Assembly (NCBI RefSeq): GCF_014164585.1
Contig: NZ_JACJFM010000006.1
Coordinates: 1-64,000 of the forward strand
Length of the DNA: 64,000 nt
Source of the DNA: Oceanospirillum sediminis
Lineage (GTDB): Bacteria > Pseudomonadota > Gammaproteobacteria > Pseudomonadales > Halomonadaceae
Reading direction: 5' to 3'
Below, one piece after another: positions 24,814 through 33,050 of the stretch (positions are counted from its first letter, which is position 1; each line of letters begins with the position of its first letter). A program made the position numbers and the translations under genes. The notes below the pieces were generated by a model that made no database searches, was not told where the DNA came from, and saw nothing but the letters and a program-made list of their open reading frames with translations.

Positions 24814-25997
24814 CAGCCTGCTACCTCTGGTGAATTGATTAAGTCAGCATCTGTGCCATCTGCCTGCATATCACTGGCTTTGATGACATGCTCCCAGCCA
24901 TGAACCCAATCTATCCAGACTTTCTGGTTGATCTGGTAATCAAAGTCCGGGTCATCCTCATTAAAAAACTCACTGGTGAGTATTGTCTGGCCATTTGCCA
25001 GCTGAATCAGAGAGTCCAGTGTTTTTCCCTTGTAGTTACGTTCCAGTACTTCACCAACAAAACCGGGGCGTTCCGGAGCATCTTCAAGGTATTCCACTCT
25101 GAGGTCTTCAGGACGAAGCAGCACTTTAATTTTATCACCGACATTCAGAGTAATATCCGATGTTATTTCTCTGAGGCAGTCATTCAGAGCAAAGCGTACC
25201 TGATACCTCAGGGATTGATTATTTCTGGTATCGGAGCGGACTTCAGACAGTGGCTGTTCAACAATGGCATCAAATACATTGATCTCACCAATAAAACGAG
25301 CGACAAACTCATTAACCGGTGACTCATAGATATCACGAGGGGCGCCAACCTGCTGGGCCTGGCCATGATTCATCACCAGGATGCGATCCGACATGGAAAG
25401 AGCTTCTTCCTGATCGTGTGTTACATAGACAAAGGTAATGCCCAGTTTTCTCTGAATACGTTTTAGCTCAATCTGCATCTGCTGGCGCAGTTTATAATCC
25501 AGTGCACTGAGTGATTCGTCCAGCAGTAACAGACGAGGGCGGTTTACTACAGCTCGGGCAATAGCGACTCGTTGTTTCTGGCCGCCAGATAGCTGAGAGG
25601 GTTTCCGATTAGCAAACTCAGCGAGCTGTACCATATCCAGGGCTTCATGAACTCGTTGTCTGATATCTGATTTTTCAGTACCTGACATTTTCAGGCCAAA
25701 AGCCACATTTTCTGCTACGGTCAGATGTGGGAATAATGCATAGCTCTGAAACACTGTGTTAATTGGACGTTTTTCAGCTGGCAGATCAGCAATATTTTTC
25801 CCATCCAGCAGGATTTCACCTTCATCAGCCTGCTCGAAACCGGCAATCAAACGCAGTACTGTCGTTTTGCCACAGCCTGATGGACCCAGCAGAGTAAAAA
25901 ACTCGCCATCTTTTATTTCCAGGTTAAAGCCTGCCAGTACTTCCTGAGTATCAAACTTCAGGCTGACCCGACGGAATTTCATCAGCGTTTCGGCCAA
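24813..25997 (-). CDS. potA: Polyamine ABC transporter ATP-binding protein PotA
   Basis: This ATPase drives polyamine import. Walker A is GPSGCGKTT, the signature is [14 protein letters not shown], Walker B is [11 protein letters not shown] and the switch His is in YVTHDQEE. Two substitutions are notable: the usual D-E-P after Walker B reads D-E-S, common in PotA. The C-terminal TOBE regulatory domain follows (about 270-390). I placed the start at TTG 25997, giving [10 protein letters not shown], because GGAAGGA lies six bases upstream; the ATG at 26033 lacks a ribosome site. It is the first gene of the operon. Confidence 0.92.
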   Translation of the reverse strand: MAETLMKFRRVSLKFDTQEVLAGFNLEIKDGEFFTLLGPSGCGKTTVLRLIAGFEQADEGEILLDGKNIADLPAEKRPINTVFQSYALFPHLTVAENVAFGLKMSGTEKSDIRQRVHEALDMVQLAEFANRKPSQLSGGQKQRVAIARAVVNRPRLLLLDESLSALDYKLRQQMQIELKRIQRKLGITFVYVTHDQEEALSMSDRILVMNHGQAQQVGAPRDIYESPVNEFVARFIGEINVFDAIVEQPLSEVRSDTRNNQSLRYQVRFALNDCLREITSDITLNVGDKIKVLLRPEDLRVEYLEDAPERPGFVGEVLERNYKGKTLDSLIQLANGQTILTSEFFNEDDPDFDYQINQKVWIDWVHGWEHVIKASDMQADGTDADLINSPEVAG

Positions 25998-26322
25998 TAT
26001 ATGTCCTTCCCTTTGTGAAAAAATAATAAACAATGATTCGGGGCGTTAGTAAGCCAGTCCGACTCTGAAGGTTACTGCCAGTCGGCAGGTGTTTTCAGAG
26101 GCTGTCAGAACGCTGAATGTACAAAAAGCCGACAGCTGATGCCAGAAAAAAAACACGAAAAAATCAATTCGATCTATCCGACGGAAACAGACTGAATATA
26201 TACTGCTGCTCCTTAATCTTGAAATAACCGGGTTCAGCACCTGAACAAAAGTTTCTTCTTATACTCAGGCATTTTTTGCTAAAAAGCTTTGCCGGTTCTC
26301 TATAGTCATTCAGGAGAATGAA
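25998..26322. promoter_or_regulatory. Divergent region between potA and the SMR gene
   Basis: No convincing gene is present. A 15-bp hyphenated palindrome GTTCAG-CAC-CTGAAC (26232-26246) lies about 235 bp upstream of potA and 77 bp upstream of the SMR gene and could be an operator for either. Promoters in both directions are expected. Confidence 0.45.
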
Positions 26323-26652
26323 ATGGCGTACATCTGGTTAATGGTAGCCATTGTTGCAGAGGTGATTGCAACCAGTGCTCTGAAGGCGTCTGAGGGATTC
26401 ACCCGATTATGGCCGAGTTTACTGACGGTGGTCGGATACGCGATAGCTTTCTATGGGCTTTCAGTTGTGCTCAGAACGATTCCAGTGGGGGTTGCCTATG
26501 CTATCTGGTCAGGGGTTGGGGTTGCTCTGATTGCGATTGTTGGCGTAGTAGTCTTCAGACAGAGTCTGGATATGCCAGCTATTATAGGTATTCTGCTGAT
26601 TGTTTCCGGAGTGATTGTTCTGAACCTGTTTTCCGGGAGTAGTGGCCACTGA
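26323..26652 (+). CDS. Small multidrug resistance efflux protein (EmrE/Qac type)
   Basis: This 109-residue protein forms four membrane helices and, as a dimer, exports cationic compounds in exchange for protons. The essential glutamate is in VAIVAEVIATSALKAS (residue 13), and the VGVAYAIWSGVGVALI stretch in helix three, with a Trp at the position of EmrE Trp63, marks the EmrE/Qac branch rather than the guanidinium exporter (Gdx/SugE) branch. AGGAG precedes the ATG by six bases. A terminator follows, so it is a single-gene unit beside the polyamine operon; polyamine export by SMR proteins such as MdtIJ needs two genes, so this is likely a separate function. Confidence 0.9.
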   Translation: MAYIWLMVAIVAEVIATSALKASEGFTRLWPSLLTVVGYAIAFYGLSVVLRTIPVGVAYAIWSGVGVALIAIVGVVVFRQSLDMPAIIGILLIVSGVIVLNLFSGSSGH

Positions 26653-26678
26653 TACTGAATTCTGTATCTGAAAATAAG

Positions 26679-26701
26679 AACCGGAGCGAACTCCGGTTTT
26701 A
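26679..26701 (+). terminator. Rho-independent terminator after the SMR gene
   Basis: AACCGGAG-CGAA-CTCCGGTT forms a perfect eight-pair stem with a tetraloop and is followed by T residues. It lies between the convergent SMR and bacterioferritin genes. Confidence 0.88.
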
Positions 26702-26745
26702 TATTGCAGTAATACGCAGGATTAAACGGCAGTGCTTACTGACTA

Positions 26746-27228
26746 TCAGTTGCCTGAATTCTGCATATGTGACTGGATATAGTTCTCAATACCTACCATA
26801 TCAATCAGACGTAGTTGCTGCTCCAGCCAGTAAGCATGATCCATTTCGGTATCATCCAGCAGTTTAACCAGAACCTGACGTGTCACGTAATCCTGTTCTT
26901 CTTCACATACGGCAATTGCTTCTTTCAGTGCTGCATCAACGGCATACTCGACAGCCAGATCATTTTTGAACATGGAGACAACATCGGAACCGACATTGCT
27001 GTCTTCATGACCATTCATATCTGGTTTAGCTTCCAGGAACAGCATGCGCTCCATCAGAGCTTCAGCGTGCTCCGTTTCCTCTTCCATTTCGTGATGAAGA
27101 CGTTCGTGTAGCTTATGCAGTCCCCAGTCTTTGAATATATTAGAGTGTGCCAGATACTGGTCTCTGGCCATCAGTTCGTTATTCAGCAGTTTTTGCAGAT
27201 GCTCAAGAACCTTAGCATTACCTTTCAT
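26746..27228 (-). CDS. bfr: Bacterioferritin, catalytic (ferroxidase) subunit without haem Met
   Basis: This 160-residue four-helix ferritin subunit oxidises and stores iron. Using E. coli Bfr numbering, the diiron ferroxidase ligands are intact: Glu18 (NNEL), Glu51 and His54 (EEETEHA), Glu94 (LAVE) and the ExxH pair near residues 128-131 (TEMDHAYW, shifted by one residue). The axial haem ligand Met52 is replaced by Thr. It lies 11 bp downstream of a second bfr gene with the opposite pattern, so the two probably co-assemble, as described for Neisseria and Pseudomonas putida two-subunit bacterioferritins. AGGAG lies seven bases before the ATG. Confidence 0.93.
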   Translation of the reverse strand: MKGNAKVLEHLQKLLNNELMARDQYLAHSNIFKDWGLHKLHERLHHEMEEETEHAEALMERMLFLEAKPDMNGHEDSNVGSDVVSMFKNDLAVEYAVDAALKEAIAVCEEEQDYVTRQVLVKLLDDTEMDHAYWLEQQLRLIDMVGIENYIQSHMQNSGN

Positions 27229-27239
27229 GTTCTTTCTCC

Positions 27240-27710
27240 TTAATCTTCCATCCGGGCAGCCAGGTAATTCTGCAGACCACTGTTATCAATCAGCCACTGC
27301 TGAGTCTCAATCCAGTCAATCTGCTCTTCTGTTTCTTCCAGCACTTCTGTCAGCATATCGCGGCTGACATAGTCCTGAGCTTTTTCACAGACATCAATAG
27401 CGCCGACTAATTGCTGGCGAACCTCCATATGTACAGACATATCACCGGCAAAGACTTCAGGGATATTTTCTCCAATTTGCAGGCGGTTCAGTGCCTGCAT
27501 ACCTGGCAGAGCTTCCAGGAACAGAATACGTTCAATCAGGTCATCAGCCATTTTCATAGCTTTGATGGAGGCTTTGTATTCGTGCTCATTCAGCTCTTCC
27601 AGTCCCCAGTTTTTAGCCATACGAGCATGCAGGAAAGTCTGGTTGATAACCGTAAGCTGGCCCTTCAGTGCAGCATTCAGTTCTGTAATGACAGCGCTAT
27701 CGGCTTTCAT
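27240..27710 (-). CDS. bfr: Bacterioferritin, haem-binding subunit with lost ferroxidase site
   Basis: This 156-residue bacterioferritin subunit keeps the haem ligand Met52 (KAMKMAD) but has lost every ferroxidase ligand: Gln18, Ala51, Met54, His94, Thr127 and Gln130 replace Glu18, Glu51, His54, Glu94, Glu127 and His130 (E. coli numbering). It should not oxidise iron but can bind haem between subunits and accept electrons, presumably from Bfd, for iron release. It is the first gene of a two-gene operon with the catalytic subunit. GAGGA lies eight bases before the ATG. Confidence 0.92.
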   Translation of the reverse strand: MKADSAVITELNAALKGQLTVINQTFLHARMAKNWGLEELNEHEYKASIKAMKMADDLIERILFLEALPGMQALNRLQIGENIPEVFAGDMSVHMEVRQQLVGAIDVCEKAQDYVSRDMLTEVLEETEEQIDWIETQQWLIDNSGLQNYLAARMED

Positions 27711-27795
27711 TGGTCAATTCCTCGTCAGATTCACAGTTAATTTCTGTACTTGTAATTATGGCGTTTACTTATATCTCGTTATTGTTGATCAGTTG

Positions 27796-27846
27796 TTACT
27801 ATTTTTCCAGTTTTATTGGTCTAATAGTATTAATCGAAAATAGTAA
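27796..27846. promoter_or_regulatory. 10-bp inverted repeats upstream of the bfr operon
   Basis: TTACTATTTT (27796-27805) and AAAATAGTAA (27837-27846) are perfect inverted repeats separated by 31 bp (41 bp centre to centre), 86 bp upstream of the first bfr start. Two regulator sites on the same DNA face are possible; so is chance in AT-rich DNA. Confidence 0.35.
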
Positions 27847-28134
27847 TGCTTCTTGTTTGTTTGTATTGTCCTGATGCTTTTTTTGTGCTGTTTTACTTTG
27901 TAAAAATAAAATGGGTCATAATGATAAGGGTTTGCAATATCATCTTTGTTTGTCTGGATAAAATATTTTATATCAGCATGTTACCAGTATCTCTGACTTT
28001 GTTGTCTGAATGTGGTGTGTGAATAAATACCCGGATAGAGTACGAGGTCTTAAGGTTAGGGGGACGCTAATAATACACTTGATGGCAATAACCTGATGAT
28101 TATGCAGGATAAATAATCATTTGATAAAAGTATT

Positions 28135-28178
28135 CAGGGTATGGCGCAACAGGTATTATATTTCCATGCGCCACCCTG
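28135..28178 (+). ncRNA. Candidate structured element (stem-loop) in gene-free DNA
   Basis: CAGGGT-(AT bulge)-GGCGC pairs with GCGCC-ACCCTG across a 20-base loop, an 11-pair GC-rich stem in AT-rich DNA, followed by TTTATAT. It may end a small transcript or be part of a small RNA. No promoter was identified, so this is only a candidate. Confidence 0.25.
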
Positions 28179-28525
28179 TTTATATGATGGATATGTGTAG
28201 AAGCCCGCATAGAAAGCACGTTGCTATTTTACATAGTAAAGAGGAGACAGACACTGACAGATAGATTTTTAACTATCGTATTCAGTATGGTTGTTTGGGG
28301 GGATGCAAGTCAGTTTGCGACAAGAGGCAGGGAAGGTTGTTGATATTCTGAAAAAACGCACCCTTCCGGCATCATTTCTGAGTCGTAGTATATGCATTGG
28401 CTGCTGATAAATTGTGCAAGCTTGCAACATTTCGGCATAAACTTACCAGAAGCTGTGTTTGATAAGGTACATTGTTTTGATTAGCCTGATTTTGATCCTT
28501 ACAGCCGGATAACAAGGGGTAGTTG

Positions 28526-31500
28526 ATGCGGTTAATGAGTAAAGTCATTCTGACCGGGACTCTTTCCGTGCTCCTTATTATAGGAGCGCTGAGCTATTTT
28601 TTGTTGTCTGGTATCGAAAAAACACTGTCAGAAGAGTTGGACAACCAGCTGAATGGCAGCCTTAAACTGGCCGCTTCAAAAATTGAGCAGCAGCAGAATG
28701 ATATTCTGCGTATTAGTTCGCTGGCTTCAAAAAACAGAGGTTTTTCCCGGGCGCTGGATTTGTATGAAAGTCGCGGAGTGAATCAGATACTGAATAACTT
28801 GCCCCAGGTTTATCCCTTTATCCATTATGCTCTGATTACGGAACCCGATGGCAGTATTTTCGCTTCCAGTACCAGAAGCCATTCAGGAGATAAACTGGCT
28901 GGAGAGCAGTTACTACTGAAAAATGCGTTTGAGAACCCTCGTTTTATTTTACCGATTGGCAGTCATCCTGTTGCAGGTCATTACGGCACCGATACGTTTT
29001 TGCAGACAATTGGGTTACAGGCCAGGCTAAGTCAGTGGCTGGTAGCTCCCTTGACTCGCAAGGATCAGACAATAGGTTATCTTATTCTGGCTGTGGACTG
29101 GCGAGTGATTCAGCATAATATTCTTAAAACAATTGTAACAGATCTTTTACTGGAGGGGCGCGCCGTAGAAGCGGTGTTGTTGACGGATCAGTCCTATCGG
29201 GTAGAGGTCAGCCATTATGCAACGGGTATGGATGGTTCTGAATGGCGACCCTATTTAGTAAAAGAGGGGCAACAGTTTTTTTTTCGGCCAGGAGATGATC
29301 TGGTCTGGAAGCACTCTTCTCTTTATGACGGTGATGATACGGTTAAGCTGGTGGTTATTTATAACCAGGAAAGGGCCTTCCGTTTGCTGGGGGCTGCCCG
29401 TCAAACCATTATTGAAGGCAGCTTGCTCTGTTTACTGGTACTGATTGGTGTATTTATTGTACTGGTAAGGCTGGGGCTGGTTGCCCGTCTGGAAATTCTG
29501 TACCAGGGGGCTGAGAAGATCGGTCAGGGTGACCTGGAACAGCGTTTACCTGAATTAGGTAAAGATGAGATTGGCAATCTGGCGGTTGCTATGAACCGTA
29601 TGGCCAGCAATCTGCAGAAAACAACGGCTTCCAGAGAACAGCTGGATCATCAGGTACATGAAAAACAGCGTGCTTTATCAGATCTGGCGGATCGGCAGTT
29701 TGCCCTGGATCAGCATGCCATTGTGGCGATTACCGATGTCAAAGGTACCATTACTTATGTTAATAAAAAGTTCTGTACTATCAGCGGTTATCACCAGAAA
29801 GAACTGGTAGGTCAGAATCACAGAATCCTGAATTCCGGTTATCATGATAGTGAATTCTTTAAAGAGATGTATCGCACCATCGCCAGGGGAGATGTCTGGC
29901 ATGGGGAGTTAAGAAATAGAAATAAGTCGGGCGAGTTTTACTGGGTTGATACGACTATCGTCCCCTTAATGGGCAGTAATAGTAAACCGATCAGTTATAT
30001 TTCTATTCGAACGGATATTACTTCCAGAAAACAGGCTGAACTGGCTCAGAAAGAAAGTGCCAGACAGCTGGAGTTAGTGATTGCTTCGACGGAAGTAGGC
30101 ATGTGGGACTGGAAGGTGCAGACCGGGCAGGTCATCTTTAATGAACGCTGGGCCAATATTATCGGTTATACACTGGCTGAACTGGAACCTGTTTCCATTG
30201 ATACATGGATGCAATTTGCCCATCCGGATGATCTGGAAGAGTCCGGACGCTTGCTTGAAGCGCACTGGCAAGGAGAATCAGAAAGCTACTGTTTTGAAGC
30301 GCGGATGAAACATAAAACCGGGCACTGGGTCTGGGTGCTGGATACCGGTCGAGTGGTGGAATGGGAGGCTGATGGCAAACCCCGGCGTATGATAGGCACT
30401 CATCTGGACATCAGCGAACAAAAGGAAGCGGAACAGCGTATCAGAAAAAATATGGCGTTACAGGAGTCTATCCTGAACTCTACTGATAACGGTATTCTGG
30501 TGACTGATCTTCAGGGAAACATTATCCGCTTTAACCAGCAGTTTATTCATTTATGGCAGATTCCGGATGACCTGCAACAGGAGAAAAATTTTAAGGCTGT
30601 TACCCGGCATGCAAGAAAGCAGCTGAAAACCCCTGAGCTGTTTGAAAATAGCCTGCATAACAAAAAGCAGACCCATGATGCTTCATTTGATATCCTGGAA
30701 TTTAATGATGGCAGGGTTTATGAGCAGGTTGCCATGCCTATGATGATGGATAATATGCTGACAGGCTGGGTCTGGAGCTTCCGGGATGAAACTGAGCGTA
30801 TTAAAGCCCAGAACGCCTTGATTCATGCGAAAGAGGCTGCAGAGGCAGCCACCAGGGCTAAGAGTGAGTTCCTCGCCAGTATGAGCCATGAAATTCGCAC
30901 ACCGATGAATGGTGTGATCGGTATGCTGGGGTTGCTGTTAAATACCAATTTGACGGAAGACCAGCAACACAGAGCAAGAATAGCCCAATCCAGTGCCCAT
31001 TCATTGCTCACTCTGATTAACGATATTCTGGATTATTCTAAAGCTGAAGCAGGTCGTATTGATTTGGAATGTATCGACTTCAATCTGACCAGTATGTTGA
31101 GTGAGTTTGCAGAGAGTATGGCTTTTCAGGCTCAGGGCAAAGAGCTGGAGTTGGTACTGGATGCCGGGGAGGTGGAATATGCCGTGGTCAGAGGTGATCC
31201 GGAACGCCTGCGCCAAATCCTGACGAACCTGGTCAGTAATGCCATCAAGTTTACTCAGAAAGGTGAAGTAATTATTCGGGCAGGTTTACACGACCATAGT
31301 TCCAGTCAGTGGCGTTTTACCTGCGCGGTGATTGATAGTGGTATTGGTATTCCGGCAGATAAACAGGGTGCTCTGTTTGATTCCTTCAGCCAGGTTGATT
31401 CTTCCACCACCCGACAATACGGGGGGACAGGACTCGGGCTGGCGATTGTGCGCAAACTCTGTCACCTGATGCAGGGAGAGGTCAGTGTCGACAGTCAGCC

Positions 31501-32878
31501 GGGACAGGGAAGTTGCTTCGAAATTAATGTGCTATTGGAGAAGAGCGATCTCAGACAAAGAGTGATTCCGGATGTGGATATCAGTCAGCTTGAGCTGCTG
31601 ATTGTTGATGATAACCCTGTTAACAGAGAAGTACTGACAGGGCAACTGCAACACTGGGGTGCCCATGTGAGTGAAGCGGAAAATGCCCAGCAGGCACTGG
31701 CGTTGTGTCAGAAGAAAGCGGAAATCTCAAAGTGTCCGCCTTTTGATGCCGCCTTTCTGGATATGCAGATGCCAGAAATGGATGGTGCCGAGTTAGGTCA
31801 TATCTTGCAACAGGATGACAGATACCGTGCCATGAAGCTGGTGATGATGACGTCTATGGCACAAAAAGGGGATGCAGAACATTTTCAGAGGCTAGGATTC
31901 AGTGGCTATTTCCCAAAACCGGCAACGCCATCTGACCTGATTAATGCGCTGAAACTGATTGTGACAGGGAGCACAGATGCTTCTGATTCTCCGGCGATGT
32001 TGACCCGTCATTACGTTCAGTCCATGCCTCAGCCCCGTCTGCATAATGAAACCCTGCTGCTGGTAGAGGATAATCATGTGAATCAGCTGGTCGTGACCGG
32101 TATTCTGGAGGAACTGGGCTATCACATTATCACGGCAGGAAATGGGCTTGAGGCGATTGAAACGCTGAATCAGTATGACGATGGCTATTTTGCTCTGATT
32201 CTGATGGATTGCCAGATGCCGGAAATGGATGGGTATGAGGCTTGTCGGCAGGTTAGATCTGGTGTGTGTGGTGATCTGGTGGCTGGTTTGCCAATTGTGG
32301 CGCTGACCGCTAATGCTATGACCGGAGATAAAGAAAAGTGCCTGGCGGCGGGCATGGATGATTATCTGGCTAAACCCATTGTGCCTGAAGATCTGATCAG
32401 CAAGCTGAACCACTGGTTGCCCGAAGCATCCCTGAGTGTTTCTGAAACGACGCTTGCTGAATTTTCTGGCGCTGCGGAAAATACTGATATCAGCGGGTAT
32501 CGTGTTTTTTCAGATGATGACAAAACAGAGAGCTATCCGATCTGGGACCGTGCTGATTTTGAAAAACGTATTCTGGGTATTGAGTCGGTTTTTAATGAGC
32601 TGATAGAAACCTTTCTTGAAGAGCTGCCGGGGAAAATTGCTGAGTTCAGCCAGGTTTACCAGCAACAGGATTTTTATCAGTTAAGAAATCTGGCTCATGC
32701 TCTGAAGGGAGAGGCCTCTAATTTAAGTGCCTGCCGTTTACAGCATCTGGCCTATTGTGTGGAGAAAACATCGGAGAGCGTTAATGCTGAGCAAACAGAG
32801 AAGGCTCTCGAAGAGCTTCAGGAGGTTGCACAGCAGACCATTTTGCATCTGAATCATATTCTGGAAAAGAATCTCTGA
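28526..32878 (+). CDS. Large hybrid histidine kinase with PAS domains, two receivers and HPt
   Basis: This 1450-residue membrane kinase has a first helix (about 7-28), a periplasmic sensor (30-290), a second helix (296-318), HAMP (320-372), three PAS/PAC domains (about 390-510, 515-635, 640-755), HisKA with His788 in MSHEIRTPMNGV, HATPase_c with NLVSNAIKFT and GGTGLGLAI, receiver one (Asp1079 in FLDMQMPEMDG), receiver two (Asp1228 in LMDCQMPEMDG) and a C-terminal HPt domain (His1391 in AHALKGEASNL). All phosphorelay residues are present. I used ATG 28526, just after AAGGGG; the preceding TTG is a weaker start. No response regulator with an output domain is adjacent, so the final target is unknown. 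Confidence 0.92.
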   Translation: MRLMSKVILTGTLSVLLIIGALSYFLLSGIEKTLSEELDNQLNGSLKLAASKIEQQQNDILRISSLASKNRGFSRALDLYESRGVNQILNNLPQVYPFIHYALITEPDGSIFASSTRSHSGDKLAGEQLLLKNAFENPRFILPIGSHPVAGHYGTDTFLQTIGLQARLSQWLVAPLTRKDQTIGYLILAVDWRVIQHNILKTIVTDLLLEGRAVEAVLLTDQSYRVEVSHYATGMDGSEWRPYLVKEGQQFFFRPGDDLVWKHSSLYDGDDTVKLVVIYNQERAFRLLGAARQTIIEGSLLCLLVLIGVFIVLVRLGLVARLEILYQGAEKIGQGDLEQRLPELGKDEIGNLAVAMNRMASNLQKTTASREQLDHQVHEKQRALSDLADRQFALDQHAIVAITDVKGTITYVNKKFCTISGYHQKELVGQNHRILNSGYHDSEFFKEMYRTIARGDVWHGELRNRNKSGEFYWVDTTIVPLMGSNSKPISYISIRTDITSRKQAELAQKESARQLELVIASTEVGMWDWKVQTGQVIFNERWANIIGYTLAELEPVSIDTWMQFAHPDDLEESGRLLEAHWQGESESYCFEARMKHKTGHWVWVLDTGRVVEWEADGKPRRMIGTHLDISEQKEAEQRIRKNMALQESILNSTDNGILVTDLQGNIIRFNQQFIHLWQIPDDLQQEKNFKAVTRHARKQLKTPELFENSLHNKKQTHDASFDILEFNDGRVYEQVAMPMMMDNMLTGWVWSFRDETERIKAQNALIHAKEAAEAATRAKSEFLASMSHEIRTPMNGVIGMLGLLLNTNLTEDQQHRARIAQSSAHSLLTLINDILDYSKAEAGRIDLECIDFNLTSMLSEFAESMAFQAQGKELELVLDAGEVEYAVVRGDPERLRQILTNLVSNAIKFTQKGEVIIRAGLHDHSSSQWRFTCAVIDSGIGIPADKQGALFDSFSQVDSSTTRQYGGTGLGLAIVRKLCHLMQGEVSVDSQPGQGSCFEINVLLEKSDLRQRVIPDVDISQLELLIVDDNPVNREVLTGQLQHWGAHVSEAENAQQALALCQKKAEISKCPPFDAAFLDMQMPEMDGAELGHILQQDDRYRAMKLVMMTSMAQKGDAEHFQRLGFSGYFPKPATPSDLINALKLIVTGSTDASDSPAMLTRHYVQSMPQPRLHNETLLLVEDNHVNQLVVTGILEELGYHIITAGNGLEAIETLNQYDDGYFALILMDCQMPEMDGYEACRQVRSGVCGDLVAGLPIVALTANAMTGDKEKCLAAGMDDYLAKPIVPEDLISKLNHWLPEASLSVSETTLAEFSGAAENTDISGYRVFSDDDKTESYPIWDRADFEKRILGIESVFNELIETFLEELPGKIAEFSQVYQQQDFYQLRNLAHALKGEASNLSACRLQHLAYCVEKTSESVNAEQTEKALEELQEVAQQTILHLNHILEKNL

Positions 32879-33050
32879 TAAAGATGATATTTTCTTGCTG
32901 CTGGTTAGCTATTTTCTGGTGACTTTTCAGGTATGTATTATCTGAAATCGTGTTTTTCTTTTATAAGAAAAATCAATACTGATACAACTGACGTAGCAGT
33001 TCATATAGCTTCAATAAAAAAAATTGCGCTTTTAATCGAGGACCTCCGTA

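Larger units (their letters stand above)
27711..28525. other. 815-bp gene-free divergent region between bfr operon and hybrid kinase
   Basis: No coding sequence is supported here. It holds a long-spaced inverted repeat near the bfr promoter (27796-27846), an 11-pair stem-loop at 28135-28178, and the perfect 12-bp palindrome TGCAAGCTTGCA at 28415-28426, about 100 bp before the kinase. A poor Fur-like match (27922-27936) is not convincing. The size leaves room for an unrecognised small RNA. Confidence 0.5.

Noticed and set aside
27922-27936. Fur-box-like sequence upstream of the bfr operon
   Set aside because: It matches only 10 of 14 specified consensus positions, is not symmetric, and lies over 200 bp from the gene start.
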